Numbered from the stretch's first letter, positions 1-11,434 are shown. The stretch is DNA of 41,661 nucleotides from Gnetum montanum (GCA_015680685.1 MNCI01013895.1:306741-348401), one strand, 5' to 3'. A program made the numbers and translations. The notes: generated by a model not told the origin, from the sequence alone.

Positions 1-143
1 TACAAGCAAGCCTGGGAAGACAACGAACGATTAACCCCAAGTGTTTCTTGTGGCGTTAAGGCATTTAGTCTGCGGAGTTCGACCGGATCGCGCGTGTACG
101 CTCGTTTAGTATGGTTGAGTGTAGGGTACCTCGCCACTCATCA
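1..143 (+). repeat. LTR 3' end fragment, plus orientation
   Basis: The piece ends in GGTACCTCGCCACTCATCA, the same 3' terminus as the complete LTR at 38318-39176 and, reversed, as the LTRs beginning at 24895, 26539 and 35968. It therefore looks like the R-U5 end of an LTR of this family, cut by the window edge. It keeps several CpG sites (near 87-100), unlike most copies here, so it may be younger. The sequence after position 143 is LTR of the opposite orientation. Confidence 0.6.
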
Positions 144-800
144 CATGTGATATTGATGTTGAATTGGCCATTAGACTCCTAGTAAACATAAAGTGAAAGT
201 AAAGGTTTCTAAATCTAAGTGACAATAAAACAAATCTAAACTTGCCTAAGTGATGAGCAACCTGTCCTGATCTTCTAGTCACACTTCGGACTTTGTGCAA
301 CTACTATTGGGATTACTAAGTACCTCACCACTAGGTAATCAAATAGTTACACTTACGTGCTCGAGATTAGTTGTACTCATTTTACTTAACGACATTAAAA
401 GTAAATTGCAAGTAATCGTAAACATTACCTGTGAAAATAGTAAATAATAAAACTAAGTGTTGCTGCAATGATGTAGAGTAATCTTGATCTTTATTGTTAG
501 TCATGTAATGTGTCCATGACATCACACTCGAATAAAGATAGTGTTCAATTACAAAACATCACACTACGAGCACACACTGCTAAGTATTGAATTCAAGAAA
601 ACAAAGTGAAGGAGTTTTGTTACTATGCAATCAAATCTACTATGGATCTGTGCACCTAAGTGCTACTTATATAGGCTAGCACGCATCTTGTGATATCGTT
701 TATATGATAATGTATATTGAGATACGATAACATATCTATGACATTGTAGATACAATATCATAACTATGATATCATTGTCGCGAAAAAATTGGATTTATCA
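144..800 (-). repeat. Partial LTR, minus orientation
   Basis: From about 200 onward this follows the layout of the other minus-strand LTRs, including the stretch around 'gactttgtgcaactactattggg', a TATA-like box (reverse complement of 665-674) and short palindromic motifs at 690-775. On the minus strand it begins TGATAAAT at 800, like the right-hand LTR of element B at 36840. Its own TGATGAG end is missing and is replaced by the inverted fragment at 1-143. No polypurine tract lies beyond 800, so it is a solo or broken LTR. Confidence 0.5.
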
Positions 801-1180
801 CCTAAGATATATAGTCTAATTAGAACTTTATAACTCAACATTGCCCACTAGAATACTTGAGAGGAAAAGTGTTAAATGGTTTTTGGTTTGTAGCATAAAA
901 ATATTTATTGAACATTTTGGGAGAAATGATTGACAGGCACTATTACCCACCAAATTCACATCTTAGGCATAGCCATTTGAAAAAGATTAGGCTTTTACTC
1001 ATCTATTGATCCTCCTAGAACTCACTTGGAGAGATGAATATTGAGCCTCCAAGTGATTATCTTTTTTTAAATTATATTATTATTTTATGCAACGTATTTT
1101 ACATGTAATTCTTTTAATCATGGAACTTGATTATACATTAATTGGTTGATCTAGCATTGTCTACATGCTTTTTGCCAATG
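801..1180. other. AT-rich spacer, nothing recognised
   Basis: I see no open frame with protein-like character, no splice-delimited exon and no repeat shared with other parts of the window. Confidence 0.5.
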
Positions 1181-1372
1181 AAAGGTGGCTCAAGTTGATA
1201 GCGCATTGTTTGAGATTACTTCTTGTTAAGATTCATACACTATAGATTACAACTTTGAATCATACTTGATGCATCATTATATTCCTCTCTAATTTTTCTA
1301 AAGTATCATATTGGCTATATGTCTTTGGGTGAAATTAGAGTCAAATTGTTTTAGGTTCCAACCCCTCATCGA
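1181..1372 (+). mobile_element. tRNA-derived SINE, copy 1
   Basis: It opens with an A-box-like motif (GGTGGCTCAAGTTGATAGC) as in tRNA genes, has a weak B-box-like motif near 1250, and ends in a conserved tail with 'atcatattggctatatgtcttt' and 'ttttaggttcca'. The same head and tail occur at 1588, 5964 and 6809. That match to tRNA promoter boxes plus a shared tail is how SINEs look. I do not know the family name. Confidence 0.5.
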
Positions 1373-1587
1373 GGCACTCTTTTATTCATCAACATACTAT
1401 TCTCATAACATACAAAAATAACAATGAGGTATTACTTTTGATTTGGAAGCTCCATTGGTTCAATTTGGTGGGGAATGTTTGAGTTATAAAGTTGTAATTT
1501 GATTATACATGTTAGTGGTAAATATTGTTAAAAAAAAGTTGTGGGTTCCAACACCCCATATTATAATGTACAATTGCTAGTGATAGA

Positions 1588-1712
1588 TAGCGTAAGTGGT
1601 TAGCTCATATTCTTGCTAGGTAATAGGTTGCTAGTTTGAAACACAATTAAGGAACTGTTATATTATATTGTTATATAATTATTCCAAAGTATCATGTTGA
1701 CTATATCTCTTT
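1588..1712 (+). mobile_element. tRNA-derived SINE, copy 2, 3' truncated
   Basis: An A-box-like motif (AGCGTAAGTGGTTAGCTC) is followed about 35 bases later by a B-box-like GTTTGAAAC, then by 'aagtatcatgttgactatatct', which matches the tail of copy 1. The tail stops just before the tandem array that begins at 1729, so the array may have grown at or over the 3' end of this copy. Confidence 0.45.
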
Positions 1713-1728
1713 TTTAAATACTCTTTTT

Positions 1729-2705
1729 CAAGCAAAGATACAATTAAATACTCTTTTTTTAAAAAAATAATAAGGTGTTGACCTAGTAATAAGACTCTTG
1801 ATTTCAAAATTCCAAGTTCTAAACAAAACATGCTTGAACCTCTCAAAAACAAACAAACAAAACCATTTAAATGTTAAAACTCCGAATTTTAATAAAAAGC
1901 AAAAATTGAAAGTGCATAAAAAAAATCAAATAAAATTTGTATCTTACTTGCCCCAAACGTGTGGTAATTCAAGCAAAGATGCAATTAAATACTCTTTTTT
2001 TAAAAAAATGAGGTGTTGACCTAGTAATAAGACTCTTGATTTCAAAATTCCAAGTTCTAAACAAAACATGCTTGGAGCTCTCAAAAACAAACAAATAGAA
2101 ACATTTAAATGTTAAAACTCAGAATTTTAATAAAAAGCAGAAATTGAAAGTGCATAGAAAAATCAAATAAAATTCGTATCGTACTTAACCTAAACATGTG
2201 GTAAAAAGATATACTACATTTTGTTTCAAGCAAAGATACAATTAAATACTCTTTTAAAAAAAACAATAAGTTGCTGACTTAGTAATAAGACTCTTAATTT
2301 CAACTCTTAGTTCCAAACAAAACACGCGGTAACCTCTCAAAAACAAACAAACAAAAACATTTAAATGTTAAAACTTTGAATTTCAATAAAACGCAGAAAT
2401 TGAAAGTGCACAAAAAAGTCAAATAAAATTTGTATCGTACTTACCCAAGACATTGGTAAAAAGATATACTGCATCTTGTTTCAAGCACAGATACAATTAA
2501 ATACTCTTTTTAAAAAAATTAATAAACTAAATTAATAAACCATTTACCTAGTAAGAAGACAAACAAAACACGCGTTAACGTCTCAAAAACAAACAAACAA
2601 GAACATTTGAATGTTAAAACTCGGAGAAATTGAAAGCGCACAGAAAAATCAAATAAAATTCGTATCGTACTTACCCATAAATTTGGTAAAAAGATATACT
2701 GCATT
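1729..2705. repeat. Tandem array, four ~250-base units
   Basis: The unit starts 'caagcaaagatacaattaaatactc' and contains 'gacctagtaataagactct', 'ctcaaaaacaaacaaac' and 'aaattgaaagtgca'. Unit starts are at 1729, 1970, 2227 and 2482, giving periods of 241, 257 and 255. Copies have point differences and small indels, and the fourth has lost an internal part. The array ends about 225 bases before the pyruvate carrier ATG, so it may form the distal promoter. Reading frames in it do not look like protein. Confidence 0.85.
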
Positions 2706-2928
2706 CCCGATCTGGTATGTCGGCGTGCGTTTCTAAATTCGATTGAAGTTCTGATTTCCTTCCAATCCTGACGGATAAACTGTAAACGAGGGCAACAGTT
2801 TTTTTGCAGCAAAGGAGGTAGATCCCATCTGAATTTGTTGTGCTACAACAAAATCTCATTTCGTTGGTGTTTATATTCTGTTTTTCCGCGATTTGATTCA
2901 GTCGTTTTGTAACAGAATTTGCAAGAAG

Positions 2929-5370
2929 ATGGCAGCAACTTTTAAAGCTTTCTTGAACAGTCCCGTTGGGCCTAAAACCACACATTTTTTGGGGCCCCGT
3001 CGCCAATTGGGGTTCCGTAGTTGCTGTGAGAATTCTCTCCTTATTTTATTTTTTTCGTCTTGAGTTTTTTTTTCCCTGGTGGAATATAATTTTCTTAGGG
3101 ATGTTTTAAAAACTCATCGGATATACGTTTCTACTGTCAAAAGATCCGTTCATGCAATAAAATTTCAGTTTCAGTTTCATAATTTCAAGAATAAACAATT
3201 TAGATATTTTCAAATTTCAATGTGTTATTGCGGATTGCTGGATTCTTCCGAATGGGGAAACCGAGCAATTGACCATGAGATTATGGCATGGTTTGCAGGG
3301 TTTGGCTGATATGCAGAAACCGCCTCACATGACATCAGGGAACATGACGACAGGTAAATGTTGTACTCGTTTTGGTGCTTTAGTATGCCGCTGATTTAAA
3401 GTTTTTCTTTGGTTATATAGTTTTAAGCATTATGAGATTAGATGCCCGATTAAGCCATTTAAGTTAAAATATTTCTTTTTACGGAAAATTTGGGACTTTT
3501 TTCAGGGGTTTGACAAGCATTTGCTAATATTTCAGTTGTTTCAATGAAAGGTGTTAGTACTTGTTTCAATTGTTTGACGTTGTATTTTTAATTTAAAAAA
3601 ATCAATAATGATTCAGTAGTCTTTCAATTTATTGCTAATATATGTTAGGAAGGATGACCTGGCAGGGTAAGAGCTTTGAACAAGGATGTTGACATGGCAG
3701 TCATTGCTAGGACACAGAAATGCTAATGAACTGTTGCAGAAAGCATGTCATGCAATAACTGATATGCTGAATTGTAAATGAACAATAACCAGGATTGATA
3801 TTTATTCACATATTTCCAAGCTGATTTCATGATTAGCTTAACCACTTATGTGTTTTTTACTAAGTTATTCCCAACCCACACTGATTCTGACGTTTTCATT
3901 TATAAAATTCAGTGTTGAGCACTAGGTCTGGCACATGAGCTTGTGGATTAACTGTTGAAAATTTAAGTTCTCTTTTTATAGAGACTTTGGGGTTGTATTT
4001 AAGAATTAAAATAAAGAAATGCAGGTAGATCATATACAAAATTTAGCTGTGCCATGAGAAAATGTTACCCTTCAGCAACCAACATGCCTTCATCACTAGA
4101 CAAAATGGCCCAGGTTTGCTACGTCTAGCATCCAAATGTGTATAAGCAAAAAACACATCTCCTAACAAGGCCAACTGATTTTAGCTGATGTTTGACAATG
4201 TGGACACTAAGTGGGAAAAAAATTAAAATGAAAGCCCAAAACTATTAATATGTAAGAAATGGCCCTCAAAGCCAAATGAGAGTATGAGATGTTGAAATTT
4301 TTGGTAGTACTAATTATTTATAGATATATTTTTTAAACTACATAATATACAAGCATTAACTTGTTTGTATTTTACAATTCACAGGTTTAATCTCAATGGG
4401 TTATGCTGAGATTTATAAAAAAGTAATGACTGCAGGTCCCTGGGATCTAGGATGTAATAAAAACAGTTCTGTTCTGTGTACTATATGTTGTGAAGGGATA
4501 TACTTCAGAATTAGCTAGGGATTTTATTGAGTAAAGAAGAAAATGATTGATGTTAACTGTAATGATGGGAACATTCATGCAGCAGACTACTTGTTCATTT
4601 AATTTTACATATCAGTTTTTCTTTAATAATTCTTAGTGTTACTGATCCTTGTTCTCACAAATTCATTACTCATATTTCCAGTGGTGGTGTTTTTGACACC
4701 ACAGTTACTTTGTTTTGGTTTCATATGTTTATCTGAATGTGCAGCAATGTGTATATACTCTGGCTTGTTCATGAGATATGCTTGGATGGTTCAGCCTCGC
4801 AATTATCTTCTTTTAGCATGTCATGCCTCAAATGAAGTTGTGCAGTTATATCAGTTGTCACGCTGGGCTTCGGCTCGTGGGTATGTTCTATTCTTTTTTA
4901 TAGGATCACAAATGAGTGGCTTGTTCCTTGCTCTGTGAAATATTCTAATAATTTAAAATTGTCATTTTCTTAATGCTTCTTTTTTCAGGCTAAGCATTTT
5001 ACTATGTATATGTATTAAGGTAGCTTTTTATTGGTGGTCAGTGATTCTGAAATGAAGTAAACTGTTTTTTATTACAGCTGTTCAGTTTTAGCCATTGCAA
5101 AGTTGCACTTTTAAATAAAATATGTTTCATTATATTAGGCCCTGCATTTTAATTACTCGTAATCTTCTTTGCCTCGTCCCAACAAAATGGGGTTGGTTAC
5201 ATGAGTTATCTTTTGCCATTTTCCTCAATGAAGAGCTAGATCTTTAATGCATTTTAATTACTGAAAGGTTCAATTCTTTTATTAAATGATAGGTTTTATA
5301 TTTAAATTTTTGATATAACAAATCTTCTTGCAGGGATCAATCAAAGAAGGACGTTGCTACGGAGAAATAA
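2929..5370 (+). CDS. MPC1: Mitochondrial pyruvate carrier subunit 1 (MPC1-type), four exons
   Basis: MPC1 pairs with an MPC2-type partner in the inner mitochondrial membrane and imports pyruvate into the matrix. Exons: 2929-3025, 3299-3353, 4745-4880 and 5334-5370; introns of 273, 1391 and 453 bases are all GT..AG. Family motifs seen are [14 protein letters not shown] and GPVANWG (exon 1), ADMQKPP and SGNM (exon 2), and [26 protein letters not shown] and QLYQLSRW (exon 3). The last exon gives a short Lys-rich tail and a stop. With one T removed, the product is 107 residues, close to the roughly 110 of plant MPC1. The oddity is exon 1: the run after ACACA has six Ts where the family frame needs five, so the frame breaks at residue 16-17. 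All splice phases fit only the corrected frame. This is either a sequencing error or a recent pseudogene. The start is set by homology; the reverse-strand ORFs here are shadows. Confidence 0.9.
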
Positions 5371-5545
5371 TCTGTGTGTGCATTGACATTATATGATCTA
5401 AAATTTCTGTTTGTCATAACATTCAACATGGGGTTCATTGTTTTCTTCCAAATTGTCATCTGGAAGTTAAAGGATTGACATGTTCTGATGCTTTGATTCT
5501 GAAGATGAAATGTTCAAGTTTACATATGAATTATTCTTTCCTTTT

Positions 5546-5551
5546 AATAAA
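5546..5551 (+). terminator. Polyadenylation signal AATAAA of the MPC1 gene
   Basis: AATAAA lies about 175 bases after the stop codon in an AT-rich 3' region, a normal distance for a plant 3' UTR. Plant signals are loose, so this is a best guess. Confidence 0.4.
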
Positions 5552-5599
5552 CCCTTAAAATTATATTTTCCTGGTATTTCTCTCTACTTTGCTTCACCA

Positions 5600-5963
5600 A
5601 TAAATCAGCTATCAAAATGATGGGCTAAAGGCTAGCACAATGCAGGAATTCTATATTTTTGGAAAAGAAATATTGTTTTAACCATAGACAGAAATATTCA
5701 TACCAATTTTTAAAATATATACAAGAGGCACAACATCGGTCACTGATCATGAGGGAGTTATATGGAAGCCCTTATCATAAGTGGCTATTCTCTGCACACG
5801 TAAAGCGTTCTCCCCACTTTGACATTCATATACACGCTTCATACCACTACATACTTGCAATGGCAACAACGTTACTCTATTGTTAGGGCCATGTCCTTGC
5901 AAGCTTCAACAATTTCATTCATTTCACACAAAGGGGTATGCATAAACTATTTGGCTTTAGGCT
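5600..5963. other. Intergenic, no gene recognised
   Basis: A 75-codon plus-strand ORF (5659-5886) is present but has no recognisable family, no signal or domain and no exon context. I regard it as chance. Confidence 0.4.
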
Positions 5964-6114
5964 TGTTTGGAACCTGAAAGAATAATTAGAAGTACACCTT
6001 AAGACATATAGATTCGAACTAGAAACCTAGAAACCTCTTGCCCACTAATTGCCTGAGCAAATTATCACTAGCTATGTTTGTTAGAATGAGCTAACCGCTT
6101 GAGCCACCTATCAT
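5964..6114 (-). mobile_element. tRNA-derived SINE, copy 3
   Basis: Read on the minus strand it has the best promoter boxes of the family: A box GGTGGCTCAAGCGGTTAGCTC-like at about 6112-6093 and B box TAGTTCGAATCTA near 6010. The tail 'aaggtgtacttctaat' runs into 'caggttccaaac'. The boxes lie some 85 bases apart, wider than usual, which suggests an insertion or an origin from a tRNA with a long variable arm. Confidence 0.6.
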
Positions 6115-6744
6115 TGGTTAGGTTTGTTGAGGTAGACCCAAGCTATAAGTAGAGCATGGACTAATTGCTCTATGACTTGTAACAGTCAAATTGGATTTGA
6201 TACTTTTTTCTACTGCCCAGGGTCTATCCACAGATAAACTTGACAAATTAAATGTTCAGTCAATTTGGATTTGATAAATTTTTCCAAACGGTCAGGGTCC
6301 AAAGTGACCAAAGTGGTATAATGCCATTCATAATAGTCATGGATCTAGCCATAGATTTGCTCAGTAAGGCATTGACGCCAATTCTTGAATATTCCATCAA
6401 GAGACAAAAACCTGATTTCTTTTTCAGATGGTGTTAGGAAACAAAGATGTTTGTATGCTGCCTGTGATTCATAGACATTATGGTCAGATCCTCATGTTGT
6501 TAAATCTGTTATGCTTTGTTGATGCAATTTGATGCTGTCATATGAGTGAGTGATTGAATCTAAGCTTTGTTTCAATATGTGGAAAGAGTTTACATCGATG
6601 CTTCCCTAACTGGTATTTTCTACACTTACTTCCAACACTGAAAGCCCTTGAATGGCACTCTTGATCTATTTAGTAAAACAAGTTCAGATCACCCATCCTT
6701 AATGCCAAAAAATAGCTATTACTTAGCATTTGCAGACATTCTCC

Positions 6745-6792
6745 GATTTAATGTAACAGTGACCTTGATTTAATGTAACAGTGACCTTGATT
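6745..6792. repeat. 22-base tandem duplication
   Basis: The unit 'gatttaatgtaacagtgacctt' occurs twice without change, followed by the first bases of a third. No function is apparent. Confidence 0.9.
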
Positions 6793-6808
6793 ATTGCATG
6801 TACTTATG

Positions 6809-6978
6809 GGGTTGTTAGAACTGAAACAATTTGATTAGAAGTACACCCCAAGATACATATAGTTAGCATGATACGTTAGAAGATTTATACAGAAATAGAA
6901 TGATGCTTCAAGTATGAGTTGACCACCTGTTACTGCAAATCCTTATCTGACAATGAGCTAACAACTTGAGCCACTTCT
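6809..6978 (-). mobile_element. tRNA-derived SINE, copy 4
   Basis: On the minus strand it starts 'agtggctcaagttgttagctcatt' and ends 'cttggggtgtacttctaatc' plus 'gtttcagttcta', matching copy 3 at both ends and copy 1 in the middle ('cgtatcatgctaactatatgtatct'). The B box is degenerate. It lies about 0.7 kb from copy 3 in the same orientation. Confidence 0.5.
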
Positions 6979-9693
6979 GATTGGCACAGGTGCTTTTATG
7001 GCTTTTAGAAGCCTACAGATATCAGCACAGTAGCAGCACTGAGTATGCATTTATTTTTAAAAACATGGAAATTTTTTTATTTAGGCCAAAGGTACGGAGA
7101 TCTTGGATTGAGATTAAGCTGAGAGCATAAATTACACATGGTTGGGGTGGTACAGGATGAGGCTAGCGTGAAACTGATGAACAAACATGAATTGAAAAGG
7201 ACATTTCAGAACATGAAAAATGATAAAACTAGTGGCTTTGGTGAACCCTGTCTCAGATTCAGTTCTCATGTAGCCTGAGTAGTTTTAAAAACAAGATTGA
7301 ATTGGGGATCTGGAACTGTTTAGTATGACTGAAAAAGGACTTTGGAATATTCACTTTCTACTCTACTCTTGAAAAGTTACAATGATAAAAGTTTAAAATT
7401 TCTTTCTAGAAGTGAACTATTTCTACTCAATCACAAATCTTGGGATTTTGAACTTTTGCAATTGATAAAATGAACCAATGCTAAAAACTTTTGCCTTGAT
7501 AAAATATTCTCATAAATGGACACTTGGGAATGAGTTTCTTTGGTTAGATACTTGAAACAATTTTTTTTAAAAAAATTATTTTTAACCCATCTAAATGCAA
7601 TTGTGCAATTTTCATACCACATTCAAGATAATGGTAGCTGGGCATGGACATAGAAACAAAGTATAAGAGCTGTGCAATTTACATATTTGATTGTGGGTGG
7701 ACCTTGACTTAGAAATGCAAGTGAAAAATTGATAGGAACTCTTATGCCTGGATTTTTAAGGCATAAATTGGTGGAATGTCCAAGCTATCAAGTAAGCAAG
7801 CTAACATAGTGAGATTTTGATAATAGACAATTCATTTGAGGTTGACCTCATTTTGTTGGGACAAGGGTAGGACGATGATGATGACAACACAACTCATTTG
7901 AAGATGCTAAGCATCAATTTGGAACTCATTGGTTGATACCCTTAATTACATTGTAACAAGTTAAGAGCAATGTTCTTCATTGTCATCATCCTAGCCTAAT
8001 CCCATCTACATAGTTTGGCCATTACTTATGGTCTTTTCTTTATTCAAATAAGCATTAATGCCCACTTCTTGGACATTGGTCTATTTTTCTATTGGTTTTC
8101 TTCCGTTAAGAGATTCTATGGCCCTCTCAGCACATGACCAAACTTTTGAAGTTAAGAGCAATTCGAATGGTAAAAACAGTCATAATTATTAATCCCTGGT
8201 TAATGTCATGGTGTTGGCCCTTATGTTATACCATGGTTATTTTGCAAGGTCATTGCCCAAACTACATTGAGAATTGTTGCACTCATTGTCCATAGCAGTG
8301 CTAATTGATTTGGATTTCAACTAGTAACTAGTAGTTACCATTAAAACTGCAAACGCTTAAGAATGCCGGTGCCAGCCACATAGCAATGTTTTTGGAACCA
8401 TGCCATGCCAACAATAATGGATGTGATTAACATTTTTGATCATACTTTATTCAGAATGTTAATTAGTAGCTATATTCAGAATGTTAATTAGTAGCTATGT
8501 CATGCTTTAAAAACTGACAGGTGATCAGGCTTAAGTTACTATATAATTGGTCTTAATTCATATTATACAGAAGCATACAGGAGTTATTGCTGTTAATTCT
8601 GTGCAAATTAATTTGTTATGGAAATGCTTTGCCTATAAACGTAATTAAATTTCAAATCCGTTCAAAAATAACTACAAAATATAAATGTTCACCAAAAGCT
8701 TTGGAATGTATTCTTATTATATCCATTTAGTGTAATCTGGAAAGGCTTTTGATCTACGTAGGTAACAAATTACTTAAAATATCCGTTTTGAATCAGCGTC
8801 AAATTCGACAACCCCTTTTCAGTTCCCTTTTAATATCAATATTATGTTAATACGGTGCTAGGTCTTTGTAGTATAGCTCGAATGGGATAGAGTTGGATTT
8901 CCCTGTTTTGGGAAAACAAATATGGTAACATAAGACCTCTCCCAAAACGCTAACTTAATATGCTAAGTTTGACGTTCTAATGAGATGATGAAGCACCACT
9001 GCAGCACAGGATTGATGATATTAGTTCTCTGGTTCACCTGTTATACACCAGCTGAAGATGTTCACGTTTGAATAACGTTAGTATTAATCAAAGATTGTGC
9101 CGGGTGTGGAACTTAAGAATCAAACCTTCGAACCTTAAAGCAAAGCAAAAAGTTGGAATGATAAAATTAAAATAATTTTTTAAAACAGGTACATTTTAAA
9201 GGAATATAACAAATGCCTTATGTATGATTTGTATTCTCAACTTTTTGTTTAAGAAATTAATAAACTAACTACTTGAACAATATATCATTAACCTTAAAGC
9301 AAAAAGTGAACTACTAATAAGGCATTAAGTTTTTTCTATAAAACATGTCAATATCTTTATGTAAAAACTACAAGCTGCATAATGCCTTAACTAATTTAAT
9401 GGTGCTTTACTCATATTTTGTATTCCTATTTGTTTTCTTGGTACCGTTTGAGTTATGTGTAATAACTAAAACACAGTTTGAGTTATTATGTCCTATTTTG
9501 TACATCTGTTAATATTTTTCAGAATGTTAAATTCAGATGGGTTTTTTAACTCTGAGCACAGGAAAATAAAAGTTATCAAATAAATCTTTTCTTTCTTGTC
9601 ACATAACATACCTATTTTTCCGATTCTCAAATAATGAATTTAATATATAATTATCACATAAATCCTTTCTTTCTTGTAACATACCATGGTTAC
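6979..9693. other. Intergenic, AT-rich; two short repeats only
   Basis: No coding segment is supported. At 7849-7885 'ttttgttgggacaagggtaggacgatgatgatga' resembles the simple-repeat 3' tail of plant SINEs, and its reverse complement recurs at 5162-5200. At 8450-8499 the 25-base unit beginning 'ttcagaatgttaattagtag' is duplicated in tandem. Confidence 0.5.
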
Positions 9694-9699
9694 TTTATT
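9694..9699 (-). terminator. Possible polyadenylation signal of the kinase gene
   Basis: AATAAA on the minus strand, some 63 bases past the stop codon of the kinase frame at 9762. Confidence 0.35.
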
Positions 9700-9761
9700 T
9701 TTAAGACTCAAATAATAAAGACAAGAAGCTTCTAAAGAGGAACATAAAAGACAATGAGCTT

Positions 9762-11434
9762 CTAAATAAACATTGAACTAAGCAGGATTAACAGGGTACG
9801 GGGAACTACTAGCTGAAGATTAAAAGGTGGAAGAATCAGAAACAGGACGTTTAGTTGAAGGATGAGCCTTCCTTTCCATGGAAGTGAGAAACCCATCTTG
9901 GCTCCTTTTGAGCTGTATTGGTTCCTCATTTTCATCCCCCGAATTTTGATTAGTAATTTTTCCACTTCTCTCATGGTGGGTCTGAACTGGGGCTGTCCAT
10001 GACAGCACCACACTCCCATCTTTAGCAGCTGTTCCAGAGTGGAAAGCTCTGCATCATTAAGAATTGAAATCTCTCGCTGTCCGTGTGCTCTGTAAATTAA
10101 AGGGTACCAGTATTCTCTCCCATTCATCAATGCAGTGGAAACCCACTCACAGAGACTCTGCTCATTCAACATTTTGTCTCTGGGTTTCAGTCTAGTTAGC
10201 ACCTCTAGCACCACCACACCAAAACTGTAAACATCAATCTTCCATGGCTCTTCCATTCCTTTATACTCTGCATATCAATAAACATACCTTGAGTAATGGG
10301 TAGATGTGAGGTGTACGTATGACATTAAGGACAAAACCAATATTGTGGATAAAGAGGAACCAAACCCTTTGAGAATATAGTTATGCCTTTGTTAAATCAA
10401 ATTCACTGGTCTTTTATAGCAATTTGGTTGAAGTATACAACAATTTCGCTAGAGCGTAAAACGATTTTGCTGAACTAAATTTCACTTTTTGCTAAGTTCA
10501 GTTTTGCTTAAAATATCATTCAAGTTTGTTTTCTTGCTGCGAATTTTCACAAGCAACTAAAGGCTTCCAACAAAACAAAGCATATTTGAGGTGCATTGTA
10601 ATCAGAAAACACCTGATATAGAAACGCTGACCAAATATTATTACTTCTACAGTAAAGTTAGAATCAAATAAAATAGAGCCCCAGTTACTGATCAACAAAA
10701 TTAACAAAATATATACCAGGAGGGGTGCACCCAACGGAGCTATTGAATTTGTTAGACATGGCCAATCTTGAAGGCTCCAGAATTCTTGCGATTCCAAAAT
10801 CAGAGAGATGGGCAGTCATTTCGTCATCCAAAAGAACATTGCTAGGGTTTACATCACCGTGGATTATGGGCGGAGAGCAGTCATGATGCAGGTACGAAAG
10901 AGCGCTTGCAATGTTCTTGATGAAACGAAGTCTCGTCCTGAGGCTCAGGGGCATGAGCCGCCCATCTTGTAATGGTTGATGAAGCAGCTGTTGAAGACTT
11001 CCATTAGACATGAACTGTAGAATCAGTGCTATTATGTTATCATTGCAGATTGCCGTGATAATCCTCACCAGATTTCTATGTCTGATCTGTCCCAAAGTAC
11101 GACATTCCCTCAAAAACCTTTTTTTAAAATTCAATTTATTCTCTTCTTGCGGATCCCTGAATAGCTTGATTGCTACCGTCTCTCCACTGGGGAAGGTTCC
11201 CCAGTAAACACGTGCAGAACGTCCTGTGCCGAGCAAGTTATATTCACTGTAATTGTCTGTTGCAGTAGCCAGTTCTTGCTCAGACAGTTTCAGGAACATT
11301 GGACCTTCCCACACCATTGCTTCCCTGTTGGGTGATTTTGATACACGGTATTTTGATACACAGTAGACCAGGAACCATAGGAGTAAACCTATAAATGTAA
11401 TTGCAAACAATCCTAAAATAATATAAACTAGCAT
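9762..11434 (-). CDS. Receptor-like Ser/Thr kinase, non-RD, without ectodomain
   Basis: Exon 1 is 11434-10717 and exon 2 is 10267-9762. The 449-base intron has GT (GTATAT) and AG ends, and joining restores TPPEY. The frame encodes 407 residues: a membrane segment at about 2-26, then a kinase domain. Visible parts are a Gly-rich loop GTGRSARV (third Gly replaced by Ala), VAIKLF (ATP-binding Lys), the helix-C Glu in RECRTLGQIRH, catalytic loop IIHGDVNPSNVLL, LSDFG, and DVYSFG in exon 2. The loop has HGD, not HRD, so it is a non-RD type, and the usual Lys two residues after the Asp is Asn. Domain style resembles LRR receptor kinases related to At2g24130/subfamily XII, but no leucine-rich repeats lie upstream to 13 kb. 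It is either a truncated receptor, a membrane-anchored cytoplasmic kinase, or a pseudogene. The tail after about residue 360 may be frameshifted. Confidence 0.8.

Noticed and set aside
1729-2705. CRISPR-like array
   Set aside because: Units are about 250 bases with no short constant repeat and variable spacer pattern, and the DNA is plant nuclear.
2519-3006. Two minus-strand ORFs of 97 and 111 codons
   Set aside because: They run antisense to the 5' region and first exon of the pyruvate carrier gene and show no family of their own.
5659-5886. 75-codon plus-strand ORF
   Set aside because: No recognisable domain, splice context or composition change. Probably chance.
5960-6120. Functional tRNA gene
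   Set aside because: A and B boxes are present but too far apart, and no cloverleaf can be drawn. The shared tail shows a SINE.
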